A stretch of DNA of 64,000 bases from Dipteris shenzhenensis (lineage: Eukaryota; Polypodiophyta; Polypodiopsida; Gleicheniales). The DNA is taken from the NCBI GenBank assembly GCA_047967505.1, contig CM106541.1; one strand, given 5' to 3'. Numbering within the stretch: position 1 is the first letter of the stretch; each line of letters opens with the position of its first letter. The notes beneath the pieces are model-generated. The model saw only the letters and a program-made list of their open reading frames with translations. It did not search any database and was not told the origin of the DNA. The position numbers were made by a program, and so were the translations under genes. This document shows, piece after piece, positions 10,301-22,300 of the stretch.

Positions 10301-13300
10301 AGCGGTGTACAGGCACCTCTTTGGCAGCTCGTGGGAGACTTGTATCCTTCATGAGGACATGGGACTGCTCTCTTTTTTTTTTTTTTTTTTTCATTTGACC
10401 CCTTTTGGGATGTCGTGGCATTTTAGACCACCTCCATGGCTTTTTTGCCACATTGTTGAGGCTAGGGATAGAGTACTTTCTCTCCCACCTGTTGTATGAT
10501 TTGTTTTGAATGGAATATATCACTCTTTCAAAAAAAGAAGGGCGTGCCCTCAGGACATACTACTGCCTATTAGTATACTACTGCCTATTAGTCTAAGACT
10601 TTGACTTCTCCTCTCTCTCTTCTGGACATAGCGGAGTAGAGGAGGAGATAGATGATATGAGGGCTGAGTGGGTCAATGGGATGAGACAAGAGATGCAGGA
10701 GCTACACATGATGCAGAGACTGATCAAGGCACGCACGATGGAGTTTCAGCCCATCATAGCTATATTCGGGGGGATCACCCAATCAGAGGTGTCACTATCG
10801 CTCTTTGACCCGGCAGACACTTTTCGCACCTCATAGAAGAGCCACCTTGGCACCGGGTTCTATATTTGATTCTTGTATTTTGATTTTGGTTTACCATAGT
10901 ACTCATCAAGGGCCTTAGCGAGCCCCCTGCTTCAGCCCACACTGGCTTGTATGGGTTATCTTTGTGATTGTACTTTGTCTTATAGGTCCACGAGGCATCC
11001 TGAAGACAGTAATCTCTCTCTCTCTCTCTCCCCCCCCCAAAAGAAAAAAAACAGGAAATTAATTCAATGGACATCCATGAGATGGAAAAATACCTTGGGG
11101 ACTGCATATCAATATTCCGAAGGCATCTTATATGCAAAATAAGAACTACATCACATGATCTGGAAGTGGAGAAGGGAAGGTGGGTTCTTCCAAGGGAAGA
11201 AACAATATGCAAAATCTGCCCCACCGGAGAAGTGGAAAATGAGCAGCATGTACTCCTAAGATGTCAAGCCTATGCACACATCAGAGAAAGATATGATGAG
11301 AGCAGAGGGCAACCTGAAAAACCTATTGGAACAGCCAGCTACAAAGCTAGGAAGCTATCTAAAATAAGTTTTGGAACACCTCAGTCCCATAGATCCTAAA
11401 GGGCCTCGAGGACTTTTCTATGTGCCTGCCCAGCCTACTATGAGAGTAGGGGACGATACCATTGCCTCTACCAAGAGGGGAGCGGCTTCAGCCCGCTCTC
11501 ACGACTGATCCAATTCCATGACCAGGTCTGTCTGCATTGGCCTCTATCTGCTTGAGATGCGCCAACACAAGGAGACTCTTTTATGACAGATTAAAGAGCA
11601 GCAAGAGGTGACCAGACCACATGATATCTTGACACAACATGTCACAGACTTTTATGCACTTGAGTCAGCTCCAAGACACAGCGGGGTGGAGGAGGAGGAG
11701 CTAGCTGATATGCAAGCAGCTTGGATCACAGAGAGAGGGATGCACAGACCACCCGCGGCACGGAGAGCGACTAGAGCACACTATATTGAGGTCTGGCCTA
11801 TCACAACTTTCCTCAGGGGAGACCGCCTGAGATGAGGAATTACTCTGAACATAGCCCAATGGTTCAGAGATCGAGGAGACCACGCCCTCCCCCACCACCA
11901 CAGCGTGAGACAGCCTGAGATATTTTCACCGCTCACAAACGAGCCACCACGGTGCCGAGCTTCGGTTTTTGGGTCCCAGCTATCAGCCTACTTCAATTAG
12001 TATCTGATTTATACTTGATTTTGCTCGAGCTATTCAGCTCTATAGATCAGTTTAGTACTCAGCAAGGGCCCTAGTGCGCCCTTTGCCCCAGCCCATTAAG
12101 GCTTGTATGAGTTTTTCCTTTTTGGTGTACTTTGTACTTTGTCCCCATAGACCCACGAGGCCTCCCACGGACGTTAATACATCTCTCTCTCTCTCTCTCT
12201 CTATGGTGCAAATACTATCATACGCAAACGATATACTCCTCATATCATCTTCACGAGTAGGCCTACAGAGACACCTAGATGCCCTAGAGATGCTTTGTAG
12301 GGAGAGAGACTTGACAATCAACCTTGGCAAGACCAAGGTTATTGTCTTCAATAACTCACGCATAGTACTTCATTGACACAGTCTCAATATGTACCAAGGG
12401 GAGCCAGCGGAGATCATGCAAACCTACACTTATCTAGGGTTAGTCTTCATGGGACCCATGCAGCCACAACACGGCTTACACAAGGTCAAGGAGCTCTAGC
12501 CTAGCTCGAGCGACACTGCTTCCAAGCACATTTCTAGGACTTGAGGGGAAGAAACTTGAGAGGTTGATTATGGGATTCTCCAGTTGACTGGAGGAAACTT
12601 GAGGGGCTGATTATGGAATCCCGATGATTTGAAGTAAGTGTAGGCAGAGTTTGCCATGACACACTCTAGATTGATGCTATCTTCCAGAAAGGTGACATAT
12701 ATTCACAGGGTTTGGGGTTTGCCTAGTTGGAGACTACCGAGGTTGGCACCACAGTCATCCAAACAAGTTGGAGACTAGCGAGGCTGGCACTAAAGTCATC
12801 CATAGGACTAGCTGATAGAGGTATGCACTTATATCCAGATGGTTCGCCAGCCAAGGTATTCAAATGACCCCCCCCCCCCTCACCTCTTTTCAGTACAGCT
12901 TGGATGCACCGTTTCCCCCTATCCCACGAGATGAGATCAACCATATCATACAGTGATCTACTCCAACTCTATATGTCAAGGACTATGAGAAAAGCAGGGG
13001 GAGGGGCGGGAGGAGACTAGGAGTTCCCCATTAAGACCCACTTCTACCACGACCAGTTCTTGAGAGTATCAGACATAGTTGCAAGAAACAGCGTTTCGGC
13101 CGTCACAAATAGAAACGGACACAGCCGAAACGGCAATTCTGTTTCCCTATTTTTTAGGGAAACCCTAACTGCAGGTTTTTGCACCTGCCACCTCTTTTCG
13201 CCGCTCCCGCGTGCTGCCTCTACCCTCTAACCGCCTGCTGTAATCCTGCTCTACCCTCCACTCTCCTCTACCCTCCTCTATCCTACTATCCACTCTCCTA

Positions 13301-16300
13301 CTCTCCTCTACCCTCCACTCTCCTACCTCTCCTCCACCCTCCACTCTCTTCTACCCTCTCCACTACTCTCTACTCTCCTCTACCCTCTTCACTCTCCTCT
13401 TCATACTCCCTCCAACCTCCTTGAGGAGTCCTCCTATACCCTCTCATACTCTCCTCTCCTCTCTCACTCTCCTCTACCCGCTCACTCTCCTTCTCCTCTA
13501 CCCCATCCTTAGACCTTGAGTCCTCCTCCTACTCATACTCTCCCTCCTCCTCCTCCTCCTTTCCAGAATCCCTATTACCTACTCCTCTACACACAATGTC
13601 GAAAGATCCGGATTGGAGCCATGCCACCTACATTGATAGTTATGTGGGAGGTGGTGGCTCCAAGAAGTGGAAATGCAACTATTGTGGCATGAGTAAAATG
13701 AGGTCTATCACACAGTTGAAAGACCATCTGGCGGGTGTTCTCGACAAGGATACATGACTTTGTAAGTCTGTGCCTCTTGACATGCTACCTTCAAGAATGG
13801 AAGCGTAAGCGCATGGCTGCACCAAATTAAAACGAAGAAGAGACCGAGCCATTGCTTGATGCTCTTGCTAGCATATTGGGTTCAAAGAGGAGTAGAGGGG
13901 CATCTATAACATCAAGCGTGGGTCCTAATGCTAGGAGGACACCCTTGCCACATGGAGCCGATAGTTTGGATGCTACTGTGGGAAAAAGAGGCTCATTACA
14001 AAGGCCTAGCATTCAAGCACGCATGCAAAAGCAGGTAGTCAAGGAGGCCACTAATAATTGGAGCACTTGGGCCCTCTTCCATAGAAAGAAGAGGAATAGA
14101 TTCACCACGGCTCAGTTGGAGCGGTTGGTGTTCTGCCATTGCAACCTCTGCCTCCTTGAGTACTCTGCCAACTCCCCCGAACCTCGCCAAGTTGACATTG
14201 ACAAGGTGGACATGGAGAAGATGAAGGCCATACCAAATATCCCACGAGAGGAGCTGAACATATATGCCATATTCTACAAGGAGATGTCGGCACCGACAAA
14301 TCGTACACGATCGCAGCCATCTAGAGATGGTGCTAGCACTTCAGTTGCACCCGATGCTGCTGCTTCTTCTTCAGACAATGACACCCAGGACTCATTTGAG
14401 GACGAGTGCTGAGTCAATGGATGATGCAGATGATGGAGATGAGACCAGTATTGTACAGATTCATAGATGTGAAACTTGAAGCATGATGCATGCTGCATAA
14501 GTCATGACTTAATAACACTTAGCAAATGATAAGTAGCATAATTTGTCACTTTTATTCATAATTGTATTATGTATAAAAACTTTTTTACACAAAAATTGTA
14601 CTATATTGTTGTTTCGTTTCCCGTTTCAGCTCCGGCCAGAAACTCAATTTCCGTTTCGATGGGCAACTATGGTATCAGAGGACAGAGTGATCATCACAGC
14701 CAATTCTTGGAGGTCTAGCCTCTCCTCAGAGGGGACCGCCAGAGTCCAGTTGTCACTCTCGATGCCTCATTCGTGCCCCTTGAGCAAGCATGCACCATGC
14801 CTCTGTTTTGGAGCATAGCAACACCTAGTAGCATCTATCTAGGATGGAGAGGATAGAGAGAGCATAGTCAGTGAGCATTCTTCTTTCAGAAGATTTGGTA
14901 TCTCCAAGCAATTCTTTTTTTAAATCTTGTCAAAACCCAACATGATATTTTTTACAGTATCTTTGTAAAGCGTGATAATAATTTTCATAGATAAACTTAC
15001 TCTACACAGGATTGACTTCAACCCCATAAATCAAAAATCTGGCCCCTTTTCATGGACCTGTTGAAAATAAAAATAATTATTTCTTAAGGAACTAAAATGT
15101 AGTCTTTGGTTTTTCGGATGTTAGTTCAAAGGAGTAGGTCGTTGTCTTTCTCAAATCCAAAATATAGTGTGATTGAAGGTGGTTGCAAGAAGTAAAGCAG
15201 TTGTCAGTCTGCAATTGGAAGGGACAGGCAAAGTGCCGTCATGGTTATTTCTAAAATAACTACGTTAAACATAAAATATCAGAAACACTTATGAGCAAAC
15301 GAATAAATGACTCTAATCTGTATTGAGCATAGCTTACTCTATGTAATATCCCACCAAGATTCAGTTTGTAAAACTAAGGCACTAGTCAGCAAATATGCAA
15401 GTATGCATGCTAGAGTTTCACCAGATTATCATTAATGGTTAAGTACATACCTTGCTGTTGTAGCAAAAACTTCAGGCTCAGAAGGATTGAAGCGAACAGA
15501 AATTATCGTGTCTGCACCCCAAGAAAAGCTGTTGATAGGTTCTGACCTTCAAGATGTGAATCCAGCAAACAGCATCAATCATAACTATATATTCTACAAA
15601 TTAAAAAGCCAATACCAGGTGCTTGAAGAGGAAAGAAAAGGATGGAGGGCGACCTGTTAGCATCCCATATATCAACTTGAGCACCAGCAGTTGCAAATAC
15701 ATTGCTATTCCATTGATGGTCAATAGCTCTGTAAACAAAAGAAGCTGTGCATTATTTCTATTCACAAAAACATACATTAGCAAAGCCATTCCACAAACCC
15801 TACTAATTCTCCTTACATTCTACTGGGGAGGTGATTAGCATGAAAAAAGTATACCTTCACTCTCTGATATTCATGTATGCCATTCTACGAATTCTATTGA
15901 ATTCTAATTATATTATGCTAATTACATTCTACTGTTAAGATGATCGACATGAAAAAGCACATCTCCAATATATGAAATTCATAATGGCACAAAGAGCATA
16001 TGGAGCATTTGGAGGGTTATTTTGTACAAAGACACTTTCTACCTACGAGGCCAAAGTGGAATGGTTCAAAGGATTGCTCTGGTAACATCAGTCTTAGAGA
16101 TAACAGGGAGCTGATAGTGAGCATCATTGCCTGGTACATATGGACAGCTAGGTGCAGGCAGACCATAGAGCAGCAGACCACATCAGCCTTGGAGACACTG
16201 GCCAGCACTTGGCTTGATATCATTCATACTCTCATAGGAAGATGGGATAGACTCTAGGGAGATTCAGGTTGCGTGTAGCACAAGAGGGAGGCTTTTATCA

Positions 16301-19300
16301 ATATATGGGCTTTCCTCATTTCACAGATGATGGTATGATATGGCATTATATACGAATGGAGTGGCTATTTGTTCAGCCCTTTGTATGAGGTAATCCACCA
16401 TAAAGTGGCCAGCCAGGGGGTATCCTTGTGTTTTTTCTACTGTACTCGTCATTGGAGGGTTGTATTTTCATTGGTGTCCATGTCACTAAGGAGCTTATTA
16501 ATTAAGTGTTCTTTTCTCTGAAAAAAAAGTAAGTGTTCTGTCTTAACACTCATCAGGAATATTCAAACATTGCCCTCTTACAGAATCCTAGACGAATCCA
16601 CGCTCAAGGATAGGTAGATGGTGATTTTCAAGGGGGAAAACAATGCCTCGATCGCTTTCCTACAAATTAACATTATTGCACCCCCTACACAGATTTGAAC
16701 CAGTCTATTGCATAGACAAGAGATTTCATGAGAACCCTAGGGGGAGCTGGATGCTCTCTTGCCGGCTCCTTGCTCCGAATTCTATTATACGCTGATGACG
16801 TGGTGCTCTTATCTTCATCTCCTCAGGGGCTCTAGAGACACCTAGATGCACTACTGGCTTTTTGTGAGTCCCATGACTTGAAGGTCAACCTGGGTAAAAC
16901 CAAGGTCACGATCTTCAACACCTCCTGAGCAGCTATGCACAGAGAGCAGTTTACTTTTGACGAGTCACTGGTTGAGATTGTCTCATCATACACACATCTA
17001 GGGGTTCTATTTTCTGGCTCTATCTTCACGATGAGACCTACGATGCAGGCCCGCCCAAGCAGGGGATACGCCTCTCTTGCCCAACTGTAGAGACAATGCT
17101 TCCACTCACACTTCCAGGATCCACGGACCAAGGTTCTCCTCTTCGACTCCTTGGTCCAACCTGCAGGCATGTATTGCAGCCCTTGATGGGGCAGACCTCT
17201 CCGATACAGAGAAGACTCAATAGGAGAGTTTAGAGGTTCTCTTGCCATCACAGATGATCCGCAGTAAGCCATCGGTTCCCCATTAGATCATTCAGGCTGA
17301 GTTCGGGGCATCTCCATTGTAGTTAGATGTGCAGACTATCACTTACCTATACCGCATGCGAGACTTGTATTGCAAGGCGATGCAAACTACCTTGGTTGGC
17401 GCTGTCCTCTTCAATGGCATTAGCAGCTCAGGGTGATCAGAGATGCTGATATGCACACACATGCAGATGGTTCGCGAGACTGGGTTTCCATATAGACAGG
17501 CTGCCACCCTTGCAATATAGCATCAACACCCCATTTGTCTCATTTTTTCGGGGCAATGAGTTCAACCCAATCATTCGAGAAGATCTTCTACAGCTACAGA
17601 CATTCGGGACCTAGTTGGCAATCATAGAGCTCCCTATGAAGCTCAGCTTCTATAGGGATACGCATCTTCGAGGAGACACTTAGATCCATCTACCACACTC
17701 GCTTAGGATTGCCATTGGGCCTTGTTTCATCACACCGATTCCATATCAAGAGTAGATGAGCCGAGGGGATCCCCAGAGATAGTCGTATCTGCACACTATG
17801 TGACCGACATGAGATCGAGACAGAGGAGCACTTCACCTTCCGTTGCCCAGCCTACTATAAGATCCATGGACGATACCATTGCCTCTTCAGAGATGACTTC
17901 GAGCCCCTTTTTAGACTTCTCTCACACCCAGACTAGAGGTGCCTCGCCGCTTTCATTCATGAGGCGGTCAGACATAAAGAGCATCTCATTAGATCACAAA
18001 GACAGGGGCGGGACGCCTTATCAGACTCATCTCAGAGTATGATCACAGAGTTCTTTCAGCCAGAGCATATTGCACCCCTAATCACGAATACCAGGCGAGG
18101 CAGAGACCCCGAGATTGAGACGCGGCACATTCGATAGAGGACAGACGCACAAATCACACTAGCTGACATCTCATCTATGTTCAAGGCTGACAAGGGTTAC
18201 TGTGGCGCTTGTCAGGCGTAGAGCCGTTGCCAGTACGTCACGACAAACTACACTTCCAAACAATAGACAACGATCTATCACAGGCTTTTTGCTTCCACAA
18301 CCTAGCCCATCACTAGGCATACTTTGACATTTCATCGCATGTGTGTGATGTATTGTATTGTATTGGGTTAGGCTGTATCTGCTATGATGATGATGATGAT
18401 GTTAGTGTAGGCCATCTTCTCCCGGTTCTAGTGATGCCCTATGGGCCCTGGTATGTGCCTTGTAGGCATAATTATAGGTACTCTAGTATTTTAGTGCCTT
18501 TTATGCCACATAGGACATTTAGTCCTATGTGACACCTAGGGCACTTAGTCCTAGGGTCTACCTTCAAGTACTATGTACTTCTCTTTTCATCTAATCCAGT
18601 TGACGTGACGGCTGATATCCATCGACTCTTGAATCTTGTGCTTGCTCTCTCGTTTATCGATCCTTTAGTGGTATCAGAGCGGGTATTGCTTTTGTCTTCC
18701 AGCTCTCCTCAGCCCCCCGAGTCCTCCATTGCTCATTGGGAGTCTGCTGCTCTGCTGGTCGTCACTGTTCCAGCCTGTTCGAGGCTCTTCATCTACTGTC
18801 TAAGGCTTCCAGAGCCATTTTGTCGCCATAATTTACCTCATTGCTGCTTTCCAGCAGAGGCAACTACTTCTGGGCCCTGCTGCAGCCTTTTCGAGGTCTT
18901 CTACACCACCCGTGGCCATCTGTTGCCATTGTTGTGCTGCAGATCCAGGCGCCCAGCTCCTGCGGCCTCAACCACACTCAGATTTAGGCACCCAGATCCC
19001 GCGAACTCTCCAAAGCTATCAGCAAGAGGCGTCCTGCTGTCGTGACCTGTCCAGAGCCCTCCACAGGAGACACTTGCAGCCACGCACTCATTTCGAGGTG
19101 TCTGAGGGCTGTTCCAGCTTTGCTCCAGCCACCTTTTGCACTTCAACTTGCTGCAGCAGCACCGTGGTCTGTCATATTCTACCTACAGAGGCCTTTTGGG
19201 TCTCAGCCTTCAGTTCAGGGGACCAGAAGCTGATTTACAAGCAACATTTGCTGTCTCTTACTGTTTTTTGACAGTTTTTACTGTCAAACCCTAATTTCCA

Positions 19301-22300
19301 ACAGGAAAATTTAGGGCTTTTGACATTTGGACCTTCAACCTGTCAATACAACACTTTGGACAAGGTTGACAACTGAAATCCTTCCAAAAATTGAAGTTTT
19401 CAGTAAAATTCAGGTTCAGGACTGTCACATTGTGCCACGTCATCACTCAGGCCAACAAACTTTGGGGCTTTTGTGTTGGGAGCTCAATTTCAGCTGGTAT
19501 CTCTGTTCCTATACCTTGCTGCACATATTTTCAGTCTTTTTGCTATCTCTATTTTATCATCTGAGCAAGAAAAGGCACCGTGTTGCCTTGAGGCCTAGTG
19601 CAACCTCCTGGAAATATCTACTGTTGGCTCACAGGTATTTGGGACAGTAAGACATATTTTTGCAGTTTAAAGCGTTGAGGCTATCCTTTGGTCACTTTGT
19701 CAGTGCATTTCTATCAATACTATTTACAATGGCTGGGAACAATCACGACTTATTTGGTATTCTTCGTGAAGATGATAAATTGGATGGGACCAACTATCCG
19801 ATGTGGTCTTATCTCATGAAACATATTCTTGTTGCAAGGCACTTCTAGAATATTGTTTCTGGGGTTGATCTGAGGCCAGCCAATGCTACAGTGGCTACTC
19901 CTACTGCTGGTCCCTCTGCAGAGGGCCTACTCCTGATGCCTTATCTTCTAGCACCCCTGCTGCTGCTCCCCCAACTCAGGAACAATCAAGATGGGATGCA
20001 AGAGATGCAAATGCACAATCTTGTATTGCTTTATCATGCATTTATTCCACACATCCGATCTTGCAGGACAGCAAAGGATGCTTGGGACAAATTGGCTTCT
20101 CTTTATCAAATTCGCAATGAGGCACGTGTTGCATACTTAAGAAGATAATTGTAGGAAGTCAGTATGAATGAAGGTGACTCTATGGATGCATACCTGACAA
20201 AGGTCAAGGACCTCATGGAACAACTTGCCGATATTGATGAGGTGGTGCCAAATTCTCAGCTTGTCAGTACCACATTGAATGGACTGCCAGATACATATCA
20301 AGGATTTGCTACAACCCTTCGATTAGTGGCCATGGGTAATCCAAACCACTACTCTTTTGATCAGCTAGTTACTTTGCTTTTGCAAGAAGAGCAAAGTCGA
20401 GCTAATAGACAAGCTATTATTCCTGATCATGCATTTGCTTCACAGCAGACAGGAAGAGGCAAGGCTTCCAAGCCTATGGGCAAGCCTAAAAATGGGCCTA
20501 ACAGTGGCAATTCCTCCAATGCATCTAAAAATACAGCAGATAAGTCAAAGAAGAAAAGATGCAACTATTGTTGCAAGCCTGGGCATTAAATTTCATAATG
20601 CAGGAAACGCATTGCTTCAGAGAAAAAGAAAGCAAGGTTGACAATCAATGCCTCACATGCAATTGAATCCCATGAGCCAGTAGATGCCTCACATGCACAT
20701 GCTCTCCAGGATGATTGGGCATGGGCTGTCCATTGCTCTTTTAATCCCTCCCAAGTTGATGCATTCTTTACTGCTAATGATGCTCAGTCTTGGTATTTTG
20801 ATAGTGGTGCTTCCAAGCACGTCACATCTTGCAGACAGTTGTTTCATTCCTTAGCTGATGCACCTCGTGGGCTGTCACATGCGCTAACAATGCCTCCTAT
20901 GCTGTAAAAGGAATTGGAGATGTGCAACTCACATCCATTTCAAGCCATCCTGTCACTCTGACTAATGTTCTTTTCGTGCCTGGAATAGAAGTCAACTTGA
21001 TTTCAATTTCAGCAATTGCCACTTCAGGTTTCAGAGTGATTTTTTATGGATACAGATGTCTAGTATATGATCTTCATGATGACAATGCCATAGTTCTCAT
21101 TGGCACTTTAAAAAGGGGGCTTTATCACCTTGATGATCACTCAGCTGCACTCTCTATTGAAGCATTTTCTATTTCAGATTCACAGCTTGCTAAAACTCAT
21201 CTTTGGCATGAGAGAATGAGTCATCTCAATTATAGAGCTCTTGCCAAGTTACATTCACAGGACATGGCAAATGATGTACCTCAAACTCACACAATTTCCA
21301 AACATGTGTGTGAGGGTTGTCTTTTGGGTAAGATGCATCGGTTTCCTTTTCAAAAGAATTGTCCAAAACTCTCACAAACGAAATTGCGGCTAGTGCATAG
21401 TGATGTCTATGGCCCAATGAGGACAAATGCCATTGGGGGGTACAAATATTTCATGACTCTCATTGATGACTTCACAAGATATTGCTGGGTATATGCTTTA
21501 AAAGCCAAATATGAAGTGTTCTCATGCTTTCAGAAGTGGGCTGAATATGGTTGAGAATGAATCAAGATGCAAGCTTGTCACCCTCAACACAGATAGGGGG
21601 GGAGAGTATATGTCAACGGAGTTTGATGCATTTTTATCTTCACGGGGCATTGTTCACTCATGCACTACTCCTTACACTCCTCAACATAATCCTGTTCCTA
21701 AAAGGAAGAACAGGTCCACTATGGAGATGGCCAGATGCATGCTTAAGGCCAAGTCCTTGCCCAATAAATTTTGGCTTGATGCAGTGATGTGTGCCAACTA
21801 TGTGCTGAATAGATCACCTACAAGGGAATTGACGACTGTTACACCTTATGAAGCATGGAAAGGCAGGAAGCCTTCATTTTCACACATGAGAGTTTTTGGG
21901 TCTCTTGAATATGTTCATGTACCATCTCAGCTGAGACATAAGCTTGATGACAAGGCAATCAAATGCATATTTATTGGCTACAGCCAGGAGAGCACAGGGT
22001 ATAGGTTATACCAACCAAATACTGGAAAGATTATTGTCAATATAGATGTAATCTTTGCTGAACACTCGGCTTCTCCTCTTGTGGACTACAAAGCTAAGCC
22101 AGAAGTTGACATGTTTGATGCCTTTGACTCTTGGTTACCTCTTCCTTCCTCAAAGGGGGACTTTGACCAGTAACATGAGCCTCCTGCAGGCCCTCCAACA
22201 AGCAATGATCAGCCAGTACCCCATGCTGATTTGCAGGTTTCTCTCCTAGCACAAAATGATCCCACTATTCATGATGCAGTGATTGAAGAAAGAGCTGTCA

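Larger units (their letters stand above)
13074..14671 (+). mobile_element. hAT DNA transposon, internally deleted
   Basis: Ends CATAGTTGC...GCAACTATG and is flanked by the 8-bp duplication GTATCAGA at 13066-13073 and 14672-14679, the hallmark of hAT elements. Inside are a BED-finger N-terminus and a C-terminal transposase piece. The 1598-bp length is far below an autonomous hAT, so the catalytic core has been deleted. It inserted into a LINE fragment, whose homology continues on both sides. Confidence 0.9.

Noticed and set aside
13179-13424. 81-aa ORF rich in Pro, Ser, Leu and Tyr
   Set aside because: It is a translation of a CT-rich simple tract inside the hAT element.
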